Origin: JAFAGX01 sp035622175 | GTDB lineage: Bacteria; Acidobacteriota; Terriglobia; Terriglobales; Acidobacteriaceae | NCBI GenBank assembly: GCA_035622175.1 | Contig: DASPVV010000108.1 | Location: 1-61,245, forward strand | Reading direction: 5' to 3' | Length of the DNA stretch: 61,245 nucleotides | Position numbers and translations under genes: made by a program | Part shown: in pieces, positions 17,377-26,384 of the stretch | Layout of the letters: each line of letters begins with the position of its first letter | Position numbering within the stretch: position 1 is the stretch's first letter | Notes under the pieces: model-generated | What the model was told of the DNA's origin: nothing | The model's input: only the letters and a program-made list of their open reading frames with translations | The model's database searches: none

Positions 17377-19170
17377 TTGTATGATGTGTCCATCCCTATT
17401 ATCAGTCAAGTGCGCAACGTAGCAAGCTATGCCGTAGACCTGGTGGCAGCATTGGGAATAGAAACAGTATTTACCCTGCCGGGAGGCATGGCGATGCATT
17501 TAAACAGAGCCGTGTCCACGCATGGCAGTCTGAAGGCGGTATCATGCCAGCACGAGCAGGCATGCGTGGCTGCAGCAGAAGGTTACGCCAAGGCGAGCGA
17601 CTTTCGGCGCGCCGGCTTTGCTGTGGTTACGGCAGGACCCGGTGTCTCAAACTGTGTCACTTCGCTGCTTTCCGCTTACGGGGATTCCGCGCCGCTCATT
17701 GTGCTGGCTGGACAGATCAAAACCGCCGACATCAACCGTTATGGCACACGCGCCCATGGCACGCAGGAGATTCCTTCCCGGGAGGTGATTTCGCCCTGTG
17801 TAAAGACCTTTGTACGACTTGATTGGGAAAAATGCCGTACGCTTTTGGTGGAGGCCCTGTCCGATGCATTCAAGGGCCGTCCAGGCCCAATCTTTGTGGA
17901 GATTCCACTCGACGTTCAAGGCGCTCCGATGGAATATTCTGCCGCTGATATCACAAGAGATGTGGAGAGCATTCGCCGTGAAATCTTAGACGATTCGGAG
18001 CGAATGTCGAACAAGGAAGGCTTGACATATTGCCTGGAGCGGCTCTTGAACGCTGAGCGTCCCCTTCTTTATGTCGGCAACGGCTGTCGTATTGCTGGAA
18101 TTGAGGATTCGGTCAGTAGCTTTGTGGCCCAGTACGCAATTCCCGCCCTATTTTCCTGGCTCTCATTAGACATTATGTCGAGCCAAAACCCGTGTTATTT
18201 CGGTTGTCCCGGTGGACTCGCACCGATCTCTTCAAACGAGATTCTGTCCAGTGCAGATGTTATTGTGTTTCTGGGAGGGAGGCTCGATTTAGGGACCACA
18301 GCATTCCAGCGTGAATCCTTCGGAGCGCAAGCGAAGAGGTACTTCATCGATGTAGACGCCAATGAGCTAGCAAAGTTCAATGGCTTTTCAAACAGCGAAA
18401 GCGTTCAGGCTGACCTCCGCTGCTTTCCCACCGTAATTGCACGTTTGACACCGCCCGCCAAAAGCAACGGCGATCCATCATGGCTGACGTGGTGTACCAG
18501 GAGACACAAATCTTACTTGCAGGAAGAGCGCAAACGGTTAGGGTCCGACCGTATGACCGTGTACGAAATTGCCCAGCGGCTCTCGCGCTGGTCCGAGAAT
18601 AAAGTATTTGTGCCCGCAAGCTCAGGGTACGCGGAGGAAACCCTATCACGTTTTTTTGCGCCGGGCAACGGAACGCGGTTTTTCAATGGAGCATCTCTAG
18701 GAGCTATGGGTCTGGGCCTGCCCCACTCAATAGGTGCCGCCTTTGGTTCGCCCCGACAGGTGATCTGCCTGGAAGCGGACGGCGGCATCATGCTGAACAT
18801 CCAGGAGCTGGCGACGCTATCTCATTACTCCCCGAGAGGTTTTGTGTTGTTTGTGTTGAACAACGGGGGTTATGAGTCGATTCGTACTTCACAGTCCAGA
18901 TATTTTGGCAAAGCAAGCGGTGTTGACCGCGAATCCGGTCTCTTCATCCCCGACCTTTCCCAGCTTGCCCAGGCTTTCGACATACGTTCTGTTCGGGTGC
19001 AATCACTGAAGGAATTGGATGCGCTTCTGCCGTCCCTCAATGCCGAGGGCAGCCCCATTATGGTGGACTTGAGGATTGAAAAGTCCGAAAACCGTGGACC
19101 TTCCGTTAAGACGATGCTTGACAAAGGCGGTAAGCCATATTCGACGCCACTTGCAGAGTTGAACTGGTGA
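17377..19170 (+). CDS. Thiamine-diphosphate-dependent enzyme, acetolactate-synthase-like
   Basis: Up to 597 residues with the three-domain ThDP layout. The Pyr domain carries the catalytic Glu in CQHEQACVAAAEGYAK (about residue 60). The central domain contains PLLYVGNGCRIAG. The PP domain has the ThDP/Mg motif as EADGGIMLNIQELATL with the trailing Asn in VLNNGGYESIR; the motif's first Gly is Ala here. AHAS-type proteins join or cleave C-C bonds next to a carbonyl, and relatives in surface-sugar clusters are thought to build branched or C-C-modified sugars (inference). No AHAS small subunit or branched-chain amino acid gene is nearby. A 258-base gap separates it from the SDR gene, so it may have its own promoter. 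The first codon is uncertain (TTG 17377 or GTG 17386). Confidence 0.82.
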   Translation: MYDVSIPIISQVRNVASYAVDLVAALGIETVFTLPGGMAMHLNRAVSTHGSLKAVSCQHEQACVAAAEGYAKASDFRRAGFAVVTAGPGVSNCVTSLLSAYGDSAPLIVLAGQIKTADINRYGTRAHGTQEIPSREVISPCVKTFVRLDWEKCRTLLVEALSDAFKGRPGPIFVEIPLDVQGAPMEYSAADITRDVESIRREILDDSERMSNKEGLTYCLERLLNAERPLLYVGNGCRIAGIEDSVSSFVAQYAIPALFSWLSLDIMSSQNPCYFGCPGGLAPISSNEILSSADVIVFLGGRLDLGTTAFQRESFGAQAKRYFIDVDANELAKFNGFSNSESVQADLRCFPTVIARLTPPAKSNGDPSWLTWCTRRHKSYLQEERKRLGSDRMTVYEIAQRLSRWSENKVFVPASSGYAEETLSRFFAPGNGTRFFNGASLGAMGLGLPHSIGAAFGSPRQVICLEADGGIMLNIQELATLSHYSPRGFVLFVLNNGGYESIRTSQSRYFGKASGVDRESGLFIPDLSQLAQAFDIRSVRVQSLKELDALLPSLNAEGSPIMVDLRIEKSENRGPSVKTMLDKGGKPYSTPLAELNW

Positions 19171-19431
19171 AGCCTCGCAATGGCGTGGCGTGCAGGCGTT
19201 GGGGGGCCTCCAGCTTGATCGGTAGCCGTTAACACGTTGACGGCACAATATATGGCTTGTTACCAGTCCGAGATCTTCAAGATCGTGTCGAGGTTGTAGT
19301 ACAGCGAGTCGAACACCTCTGCAATACCACTATGTTCGTCCGATTGTTCCGGCTTGCGATCGCGCATGGCAAGAATCAAAAGAAGTCTAATTACCAAGAA
19401 AATGACCTTAAGTCAAATGGAATGATAGAGG

Positions 19432-19516
19432 TGGTGCCGGGAACAGGACTTGAACCTGCACGCCTTTCGGCACACGGTCCTAAGCCGTGCGCGTCTGCCA
19501 ATTCCGCCATCCCGGC
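19432..19516 (-). tRNA. tRNA-Leu (anticodon UAG)
   Basis: Reading leftwards from 19516, the acceptor stem GCCGGGA pairs with TCCCGGC. The anticodon arm is CACGG-CTTAGGA-CCGTG, giving anticodon UAG. A long variable arm built on GCC-GAAA-GGC is typical of class II leucine tRNAs, and the T arm contains GGTTCAAGTCC. The discriminator is A and the terminal CCA is encoded (19432-19434). Length is 85 bases including CCA. Confidence 0.96.
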
Positions 19517-19560
19517 GTGATCATTCGATTGCTAAACTCTAGCTGTCCGCGGCGGTGATT

Positions 19561-19821
19561 TCAACCGCGTCGCACTAAGCTTTTCAATGTCTCCCACAAC
19601 ATCCAGCCCAGGGAAAGAGCCATGAGGACCAGGCCCAGCAGCAGGCTGGGCACTCCCATGAGAGCATAGCGCCCACTTGCGGAACCGGTGAGTTGCACCG
19701 TGCTGGAGTGAAACGGCAGGGCTCCGGTCACACTGAGATTCCCCTGCCAGCCAATCCCCAGGCAGATCAAGCCAAGCAAGATTAGGCAATCGGAGATGAT
19801 CGAGAGCCATTTGGCATTCAT
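19561..19821 (-). CDS. Small membrane protein, unknown function
   Basis: 86 residues with two clear hydrophobic segments: LIILLGLICLGIGW-like near the N-terminus (residues ~8-26) and MGVPSLLLGLVLMALSLGWM (~55-76). A polar stretch lies between them and a short basic tail (SLVRRG) follows. The pattern suggests two membrane helices with both ends in the cytoplasm. No family was recognised. It lies just downstream of the tRNA-Leu in the same direction and is divergent from the DUF3467 gene. Confidence 0.65.
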   Translation of the reverse strand: MNAKWLSIISDCLILLGLICLGIGWQGNLSVTGALPFHSSTVQLTGSASGRYALMGVPSLLLGLVLMALSLGWMLWETLKSLVRRG

Positions 19822-19926
19822 AATATCCGCCAGAATTCAGATGAATTCTAAACGATTCGCCGACTCGCTACCGAATTCTCAGAACTCTTTCCTTCGATCC
19901 CTGCCTGCCGTTACACTGATTAACCT

Positions 19927-20223
19927 ATGAACATCCCAACCCAGCCCAACTTCAGCCTGGTGAACACCCCTGAGTATCGGGAACACTATGCCAATAGTGT
20001 GCAAGTGCGGGTCAACGTGTGGGACTTCTTCCTGGTTTTCGGCACTCTGCAACAGCAAGGCGAGAACCAAGTAGAAGTACGGAACTTCCAAGGCATTTAT
20101 CTCAGCCCCCAACAGGCAAAGGCCTTGATGGCGATCTTGCAGCAGAATGTGGCAGGTTACGAGAGCGCCTTCGGGGAGATCAAACTGGATCCGAGGATGG
20201 CTACCGGCGGGCCAGTCCATTAG
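19927..20223 (+). CDS. DUF3467-family protein
   Basis: 98 residues. The pattern YANSVQVRVNVWDFFLVFG, followed by GIYLSPQQAKALMAILQQN, is the signature of the small DUF3467 proteins found across bacteria. Its biochemical role is unknown. The full family length is present. The glycosyltransferase gene follows nine bases after its stop codon, so the two are probably co-transcribed. Confidence 0.8.
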   Translation: MNIPTQPNFSLVNTPEYREHYANSVQVRVNVWDFFLVFGTLQQQGENQVEVRNFQGIYLSPQQAKALMAILQQNVAGYESAFGEIKLDPRMATGGPVH

Positions 20224-20231
20224 ATCGTACG

Positions 20232-21911
20232 GTGAGCGCGCGTGCCGACTTCCGTCGCTATCCCTTCCCGCTCCTGGTTCTCGTGTTCTTCCTTGCGCTT
20301 CTCGTGCTCCATCTTCCTCTGCTGGGCTTGCCCTATTTTTGGGATGAAGCGGGATACTACGTCCCTGCGGCCCGCGACCTGCTGCGCGAGGGATCGCCGA
20401 TTCCGCTCTCCAGCGTTTCGAACGCTCATCCCCCGTTGGTGATGGCGTATTTGGCTCTCGCCTGGAAGTTCCTGGGGTCGACGCCCGTGGTGACCCGCAC
20501 GGCCATGCTCGGGATCGCGGTATTTGCTCTTCTCGGAGTGTTCCGCTTGGCGGAGCGGGTGGCGAACCCTGAGGTCGCCATCGCTGCGGTAATGGCGACC
20601 GCACTCTATCCCGTCTTCTTTACGCAGAGTTCGTTCGCGCAGCTGGAGTTGGCGGCGGCTGGCTTCACTTTCTGGGGCATTCTCGCCTACGTGGAAGGGC
20701 GCCGATGGACAACCGCGCTGTGGTTTTCGCTGGCTGCCCTAAGCAAGGAAACCGCGATTTTGGCTCCCTGGGCCTTATTGCTGTGCCGCCTGGGGCTCGA
20801 ATGCCGACACCCGCAGGACAAAATCCCTCCCGGGCAAGACCCCGGCTCGCGGCGTGGCCCCCTAGACGCGGTAAACGCCCGGGGTTTCCCGGAAATCGAT
20901 TTGTCTCGCGGCGATCGCTGGCCGCTGTGGGTTTCTAGTGTTCCCCTGGTCTTCTGGTATGCCTACCACTGGCACCGGACCGGATTCGTTTTTGGCAATC
21001 CCGAATTCTTGCGCTACAACCTCAAAGCCACCCTCGACCCCACAAGAATTCTGTTGGCCCTGGGAATCAGGCTATGGCAAGTCCTGGGCTATATGAATCT
21101 GTACCTGCTCACCTTGGCCACGCTGCTCGCCTGCTGGCTTCCTCCCCGGTCCGAAGAGGGACGACAGCGCCCGAGGATCGCATGCGATGTGCAATTCTCG
21201 TTTCTCGCCGTGATTATCGTTTATATCCTCGCTCTGTCGGTGATGGGTGGCGCGGTGCTGGCGCGCTATCTGCTTCCGGCTCTCCCCTTGATGATGATCC
21301 TTGCGATGTCGACGCTGCGCCGCAGAGTGCGTGATTGGCACTGGGTCGTGGCCACGGTGGCCGTCGGGTTTGTGCTCGCGCTCTTCATCAACCCTCCCTA
21401 TGGATTCTCGATCGAAGATAACCTCGCCTATCGCGATTACATCCTGCTCCATCGACGAGCCGAAACCTGGCTCGAGGCTCACGGTCCGATGGCCCGAGTG
21501 CTGACTGCCTGGCCCGCCAGTGACGAACTCACCCGGCCCTATCTGGGTTATGTGAGCCGGCCGTTCGACGTCCTCCGCATTGAAGATTTCACCCTCGAGC
21601 ATGTATCGGCGGCAGCGGAGATGGAGAGCGGCTTCGATCTGGCACTCGTGTTCTCCACCAAATACGAATCGCCTTATCCCTGGCTCGAGCACTGGCAATT
21701 TTGGCAACGATCGAAGATCAAGTTCTTCGGCTACCACCGCGATGTCCGACCGCCAGTGGCCGCCCAGATCTTAGGCGGACGGCTGGTCTACGAAGAGCAG
21801 CGGGGCGGACAATGGGTCGGAATCATCGCCATCGAGCGAATCGAACCCGCCCAGGGTTCCGGCGAAAGGTTCCGCCGAGTCATGCCCCGCCGAGCGGCTA
21901 CCGCGCCATGA
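20232..21911 (+). CDS. GT39/ArnT-like membrane glycosyltransferase
   Basis: 559 residues from a GTG at 20232, nine bases after the DUF3467 stop. The frame is open further upstream, but that part overlaps the DUF3467 gene. The first membrane helix (FPLLVLVFFLALLVLHLPLL) leads into PYFWDEAGYYVPAA, the acidic Asp-Glu site expected in the first periplasmic loop of polyprenyl-phosphate-sugar-dependent GT-C enzymes. About ten further membrane segments follow, and a soluble C-terminal domain begins near residue 410. Such enzymes move a sugar from a lipid carrier to lipid A, a glycan or a protein in the periplasm; the acceptor is unknown. Its 3' end overlaps the convergent modC by 14 bases. Confidence 0.85.
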   Translation: MSARADFRRYPFPLLVLVFFLALLVLHLPLLGLPYFWDEAGYYVPAARDLLREGSPIPLSSVSNAHPPLVMAYLALAWKFLGSTPVVTRTAMLGIAVFALLGVFRLAERVANPEVAIAAVMATALYPVFFTQSSFAQLELAAAGFTFWGILAYVEGRRWTTALWFSLAALSKETAILAPWALLLCRLGLECRHPQDKIPPGQDPGSRRGPLDAVNARGFPEIDLSRGDRWPLWVSSVPLVFWYAYHWHRTGFVFGNPEFLRYNLKATLDPTRILLALGIRLWQVLGYMNLYLLTLATLLACWLPPRSEEGRQRPRIACDVQFSFLAVIIVYILALSVMGGAVLARYLLPALPLMMILAMSTLRRRVRDWHWVVATVAVGFVLALFINPPYGFSIEDNLAYRDYILLHRRAETWLEAHGPMARVLTAWPASDELTRPYLGYVSRPFDVLRIEDFTLEHVSAAAEMESGFDLALVFSTKYESPYPWLEHWQFWQRSKIKFFGYHRDVRPPVAAQILGGRLVYEEQRGGQWVGIIAIERIEPAQGSGERFRRVMPRRAATAP

Positions 21912-23061
21912 GATGACAGGAATAGGTCTTCACGATGAGCCACACTTCTGTTCCCGGTTGCAGTTGCAAGGCATCGCGGGCGGCCAGAGTGAGCTGAACC
22001 TCCATTTCCACGCCGCAATCGACTCTGGCCGAGACCATGATGTCCCGTTGCTCCAGGGAAACGACCCTCCCGGGGATGACATTGCGAGCGCTCAGCCCGT
22101 AGGGTTCGACGGTCGCGAGCAAAATGTCGCCAGCTCGAATCCCGATGCGCAGGTGGGAGCCGATTTCTGCCCGCACCAGCGGGGTTTCCAGTTCGACCTG
22201 GCTATCGGCAATGCGGCAGGTCATCGTGCCGCGATGCTCCTCCGCTACCCGGACTACGGCCTCGAAAATGTTCTCAAAACCAACCAATTGCGCGACCATT
22301 TCTTGCCGTGGTGCGGTCATCACTTCGTGCGGTGTGCCTTGGGCAACCATCCTGCCGTTTTCGAGCACAATGACGCGCTCGCCGAGCGCGAACACCTCGT
22401 CGCGATGATGGGTGACGTACACAATGGGAATGCGATGCTCCCCATTCCAGGCACGCAGATCGTCGACGATCTTCGACTTCGTGCCCGCGTCCAACCCCGC
22501 GAGCGGCTCATCGAGCAGAAGGACGCGAGGGCCAGGGACCAGCGATCGAGCCAGGGCAACTCTTTGGCGCTCCCCACCAGAGATTTCGCCTGGTTTACGT
22601 GCGCTCAGGTGCGCGATGCGAAACGATTCGAGCATGGCAGCGGTTCGCTGCAACCGCTCCTGCCGTGACAGTCCCGCCAGGGCATAGGCAACGTTCTTCT
22701 CAGCCGTCATGTGGGGAAACAAGGCGAGATCCTGCAGGACGTAACCAACCCCTCGCTGCTCGACGGGCATCTGAACGCCCCGTTCGGAGTCGAAGAAAAT
22801 GGTGCCGCCGATTGCGATCCTGCCCATGTCGGGCCTTTGCAAACCGGCGATCGAGTCGAGCAGAGTGGTTTTGCCCGCTCCGGAAGGGCCGAAGACAATG
22901 GTGAACCCCGGCGCCAGGGCCAAATCGATATCGAGGACGAACGCCGGTTCTGCGCCCAGGATGCGCTTCCGTATTCGGGCAGAGAGGACATCGGCGCCAT
23001 GGGCGGGCGGCGCCCGGTGGGTAAGATGTGGTTCGACGAGCGGGATCATGGCGTTCGCCAT
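21898..23061 (-). CDS. modC: Molybdate ABC transporter ATP-binding protein ModC
   Basis: About 387 residues. The ABC domain has Walker A GPSGAGKTT, the signature SGGERQRVALARS, Walker B LLLDEPLAGLD and the switch His in VYVTHHRDEV. The last ~130 residues form a TOBE/MOP-like domain (IRAGDILLATVEPYGLSARN), typical of ModC and used for oxyanion sensing. It powers molybdate import with ModB encoded 77 bases upstream. A GTG at 23064 or ATG at 23061 could be the start; neither has a strong ribosome-binding site. Tungstate transport (WtpC-like) is an alternative. No substrate-binding protein gene (modA) is adjacent. Confidence 0.87.
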   Translation of the reverse strand: MANAMIPLVEPHLTHRAPPAHGADVLSARIRKRILGAEPAFVLDIDLALAPGFTIVFGPSGAGKTTLLDSIAGLQRPDMGRIAIGGTIFFDSERGVQMPVEQRGVGYVLQDLALFPHMTAEKNVAYALAGLSRQERLQRTAAMLESFRIAHLSARKPGEISGGERQRVALARSLVPGPRVLLLDEPLAGLDAGTKSKIVDDLRAWNGEHRIPIVYVTHHRDEVFALGERVIVLENGRMVAQGTPHEVMTAPRQEMVAQLVGFENIFEAVVRVAEEHRGTMTCRIADSQVELETPLVRAEIGSHLRIGIRAGDILLATVEPYGLSARNVIPGRVVSLEQRDIMVSARVDCGVEMEVQLTLAARDALQLQPGTEVWLIVKTYSCHLMAR

Positions 23062-23138
23062 CACCGGGACAACTAACTGCCCGGCGTAACCTGCGAGGCA
23101 GGGCCGACCTAGGGCGTTCTAGGACGGATCGTTTCTCA

Positions 23139-23810
23139 TCATCTCCAGGGCCAGGCCCATGGCTTGCGATTCACTCCGTAGACCAGACACAGAGACCAGA
23201 ACGAAAACGCCAGCAACACCAGCGCCGTCTGGTTGGCGCCGGCGTAGTTGAACGCTTGTACCTGATCGTAGATCTCGATCGACACGGTGCGGGTCACCCG
23301 GGGAATGTTGCCGCCCACCATCAGCACAACCCCGAATTCGCCCATGGTGTGGGCGAAGCTTAGCGCCACTCCGGTCAGCAGGCCGGAGCCTGACAAAGGC
23401 AACACCACGCGGAAAAAAGTTCGCAAGCGCGAGGCCCCCAGGGTTGCGGAAGCAGCCATGAGCCTTGAATCCACCTGCGAAAACGAGGCAGCCAAGGGCT
23501 GCACTGCGAAGGGGAGGCTGTACAGGATCGACCCGATGACAAGCCCCGCGAACGTGAACGCCAGGGTGTGCCCGGTCATCGCCTGCCATGCCCGTCCCAG
23601 CGGGCTCCGCGATCCGAGGGCCAGCAGCACGTAAAACCCCAGCACCGTCGGAGGCAGCACGATCGGCATCGCCACCAGGGACTCCACCAAGAATTTCCAT
23701 CGCCAGCGGGAGTAGGCGATCCAGTAAGCGAGAGGCAGCCCCACGATCATCAGGATGAGCGTCACCAACACCGCCAGTTGGATCGTCAGCCAGAACGATT
23801 GCCAGTCCAT
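23139..23810 (-). CDS. modB: Molybdate ABC transporter permease ModB
   Basis: 223 residues from the ATG at 23810, matching the usual ModB length. A longer frame begins only at a TTG. Five to six membrane helices are visible, starting FWLTIQLAVLVTLILMIVGL. The cytoplasmic coupling (EAA) loop reads ASATLGASRLRTFFRVVLP, followed by GEFGVVLMVGGNIP, which is characteristic of ModB. It lies upstream of modC on the same strand with a 77-base spacer and likely forms a transcription unit with it. No modA is present: the upstream 258 bases run to the divergent lhgO gene. Confidence 0.88.
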   Translation of the reverse strand: MDWQSFWLTIQLAVLVTLILMIVGLPLAYWIAYSRWRWKFLVESLVAMPIVLPPTVLGFYVLLALGSRSPLGRAWQAMTGHTLAFTFAGLVIGSILYSLPFAVQPLAASFSQVDSRLMAASATLGASRLRTFFRVVLPLSGSGLLTGVALSFAHTMGEFGVVLMVGGNIPRVTRTVSIEIYDQVQAFNYAGANQTALVLLAFSFWSLCLVYGVNRKPWAWPWR

Positions 23811-24068
23811 GCCTCGGCTCGAGTCGGGGAATTGCAGGGTCAGTATACCCAACTGGCAGAATCCGCGGAATCGTGGCCCTCGCCGTCATCGGCCCTCGGG
23901 ATGTGCAGACCACCAAAGTTCGCTCCCAACCCGCCTGCGATCGGCCCCCAGGTCCAGGCGGCGGTTGCCGATCCCGCGGTCCGTGATCGACGGCTCCGAG
24001 AACCGAGACGCGGCGATCACCCCGCATCTCGACATTCTTCGCGAAATTTAAGACCATGAATCTGGCGT

Positions 24069-25283
24069 ATGCCCGACCACAATTCCGATATCGTGGTGAT
24101 TGGTGGCGGAATCGTCGGCCTGTCGGTGGCGATGCATCTGGCAAAGGGCTTTCCCAGACTTCGGTTGGTCCTGCTCGAAAAGGAAGGAGGCGTAGGACGC
24201 CATCAAAGTGGGCACAACAGCGGGGTGATCCACAGCGGAATCTATTACAAGCCTGGTTCGCTGAAGGCCCGGCTTTGCGTGGAAGGCTCCGCTCGCATGC
24301 ACTCCTTCTGTCAAGAACACGGCGTTCCTCACCGCATCTGCGGAAAGCTCATCGTAGCCACGAGCCGCGAAGAAATACCCGCCTTGCATTCCTTGCTGGA
24401 GCGTGGCTGTGCGAACGGGATCAAGGGCTTGCAACTGCTCGACCAGGCACAGGTGCGGGACATTGAGCCCCACTGTGGCGGCCTGGCCTGGTTGCTGGTG
24501 CCCGGTGCCGGCATCACCGACTACCGAAAAGTTTGCCAGAAGTATGCGGAATTGGTGGCAGCCCATGGTGGTTCGATCAGCCCGTCGACGGAGGTTCAAG
24601 GTGTGGTGCGCCGCGGCGCAGAAACCGTGGTCGAGACAAACCGTGGGCCTTTCCTCACCCGCTTCCTGATCAACTGTGCCGGGCTCTACAGCGATCGGGT
24701 CAGCCGCATGGCAGGGGAAAAACCCGCGGTTTCGATCGTTCCCTTCCGTGGTGAATATTACGACCTGCTTCCGCCGCGACGGCATCTGGTCCGTGCCCTG
24801 ATCTATCCCGTGCCCGACCTTCGTTTTCCATTCCTCGGGGTACATTTCACACGTCGTATCAGCGGCGCAGTCGATGCCGGTCCTAATGCGGTTCTCGCAT
24901 TCCAGCGCGAAGGTTACCGAAAAACCGATTTCAACCTTCGCGATCTCGCTGCAAGCCTGGCATTTCCCGGCTTCTGGCGCCTGGCGGCGAAATATTGGCG
25001 ATCCGGCGCGGGCGAGTTCTATCGCTCCTGTTCGAAATCCGCCTTTGTCAAAGCGCTCCAAAAACTGGTGCCGGAAGTGACCAACTCCGATCTTGTCGTC
25101 GGCGACTCCGGGGTCCGTGCCCAGGCAGTCGAGCGGGACGGATCGCTGGTCGATGATTTTCAGTTCGCGTGCACCGGAAACATGATGCAGATCTGGAACG
25201 TGCCCTCGCCCGCCGCCACCGCGTCGCTTCCGATCGGAGAGGAGATCCTACGTTTGGCCGGGCGATCATGGCTGGGGCAATAA
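24069..25283 (+). CDS. lhgO: L-2-hydroxyglutarate oxidase/dehydrogenase (FAD)
   Basis: 404 residues, the usual LhgO length. The FAD-binding start is VVIGGGIVGLSVAMHL. The family's second motif is GRHQSGHNSGVIHSGIYYKP, and the C-terminal part carries GVRAQAVERDGSLVDDF followed by a nucleotide-contact stretch (NVPSPAATASLPIGEEI). The enzyme oxidises L-2-hydroxyglutarate to 2-oxoglutarate and passes electrons to the quinone pool at the membrane. It removes a by-product of central metabolism or finishes glutarate breakdown. It stands alone here, divergent from modB and with no glutarate hydroxylase nearby, so a repair role seems likely. Confidence 0.9.
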   Translation: MPDHNSDIVVIGGGIVGLSVAMHLAKGFPRLRLVLLEKEGGVGRHQSGHNSGVIHSGIYYKPGSLKARLCVEGSARMHSFCQEHGVPHRICGKLIVATSREEIPALHSLLERGCANGIKGLQLLDQAQVRDIEPHCGGLAWLLVPGAGITDYRKVCQKYAELVAAHGGSISPSTEVQGVVRRGAETVVETNRGPFLTRFLINCAGLYSDRVSRMAGEKPAVSIVPFRGEYYDLLPPRRHLVRALIYPVPDLRFPFLGVHFTRRISGAVDAGPNAVLAFQREGYRKTDFNLRDLAASLAFPGFWRLAAKYWRSGAGEFYRSCSKSAFVKALQKLVPEVTNSDLVVGDSGVRAQAVERDGSLVDDFQFACTGNMMQIWNVPSPAATASLPIGEEILRLAGRSWLGQ

Positions 25284-25555
25284 GCCGTCGAGCACTGGTG
25301 AGAAGGCCCGAAACCTAGCTCGGACAAGGCGTTTCGCCGCTGAACGGCGGCCAGCAAGCGCGGGGAACTGGCCGCATCCGTCCCCAACGTTAGCACCAAC
25401 GTGCCATTTACAATGGCGAAGTATGAGAATAAAGTCCCTAGGTATTGTTGCTTCGCGAAGGCGACTGTGGGGAGTGCATTCTTTCCCGGTTCGCTTGTCT
25501 CCAGGTTTCACCGTTGATTACGACTCGCTGACCGCTGCCCTTTGGGGAGAAGCTT

Positions 25556-26359
25556 GTGGGTTATCCAATCAGCTTACCGGAAGTTACCGAAGCAATCCGA
25601 GTGCTCGCCGCCGACAGCAACCGGATGAATAGCCAGTTGCTCGCGACCGCCCTCGAACGGGACAAGCGCTTTCAAGTGCTGGATCCTCCCGCAGACGGGC
25701 AGGAAATCCTTGCCGATGTGATGAACAAGAGGCCGACGGTCGTCGTGCTGAGCGCCGAGATCGACGGAAATCCACGCAAGGGATTCGATTTGGCCCGCGA
25801 AATCCGGGCCCTGCGCCGGGAGATTCAAGTGGTGATGCTGCTCGACTCCTCCGAACGCGACCCGGTGCTCGAGGCTTTTCGCGCCGGGGCACGGGGTGTG
25901 TTCTCCCGCAACGACTCGCTCAAATCCTTGGCCAAGTGCATTTGCTGTGTAAGTCAAGGGCAGGTATGGGCCAATAGCCGGGAGCTTCGCTATCTACTCG
26001 ACGCCGTCGGGGAGGCTCTGCCGATGCGAGTGATCGACGCGAAGGGGAGAGAGCTGCTGTCGCGACGGGAACAGGACGTTGTGCGTTGCGTAGCCGAAGG
26101 TCTTTCCAACCGGGAAATTGCGCAACGGCTCGGGCTGACCGAGCATACGGTCAAGAACTATCTGTTCCGCATCTTTGACAAGTTAGGTGTGTCGAAAAGA
26201 GTGGAGGTGGCGCTCTACGCCTATAGCCTGGGTGGACCTTCCGCGCATCCTACCGTGGCTGGCCGCAGGGACGGAAACAATCGGCCCTCGGCTAGTTTGC
26301 CCCAGGCCGCCTCGCCCGCGGGAATGAGCCCCGCGAAAGCTTCCGTCACTCCACCGTAG
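25556..26359 (+). CDS. LuxR/NarL-type regulator with degenerate receiver domain (paralogue)
   Basis: 267 residues from a GTG at 25556, supported by GGGGAGA about six bases upstream. The receiver-like half starts IRVLAADSN. At the expected phosphorylation site it reads PTVVVLSAEIDG, with Ser66 in place of Asp, and the conserved Lys segment reads GVFSRNDS. The C-terminal HTH is intact: LSRREQDVVRCVAEGLSNRE, TEHTVKNYL, KLGVSKRVEVALYA. It matches the regulator at 6823-7752 along nearly its whole length, including CxxQGQVWA between the domains, so the two are paralogues. It faces the ExeA-like ATPase gene tail to tail, 25 bases apart. No partner kinase is adjacent. Confidence 0.88.
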   Translation: MGYPISLPEVTEAIRVLAADSNRMNSQLLATALERDKRFQVLDPPADGQEILADVMNKRPTVVVLSAEIDGNPRKGFDLAREIRALRREIQVVMLLDSSERDPVLEAFRAGARGVFSRNDSLKSLAKCICCVSQGQVWANSRELRYLLDAVGEALPMRVIDAKGRELLSRREQDVVRCVAEGLSNREIAQRLGLTEHTVKNYLFRIFDKLGVSKRVEVALYAYSLGGPSAHPTVAGRRDGNNRPSASLPQAASPAGMSPAKASVTPP

Positions 26360-26384
26360 CTTCCGAGCTCCGCGCCCGCCCGCG

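Noticed and set aside
17377..19170. Possible IolD (inositol pathway) for the ThDP enzyme
   Set aside because: The N-terminus and neighbouring isomerase lack the typical IolD and IolE start motifs, and no other inositol gene is present. An AHAS-like call is safer.
23119..24144. 341-codon minus-strand frame overlapping modB, a possible missing modA
   Set aside because: It is Gly/Pro/Arg-rich with no signal peptide or ModA motif, and it overlaps modB, whose protein pattern is clear.
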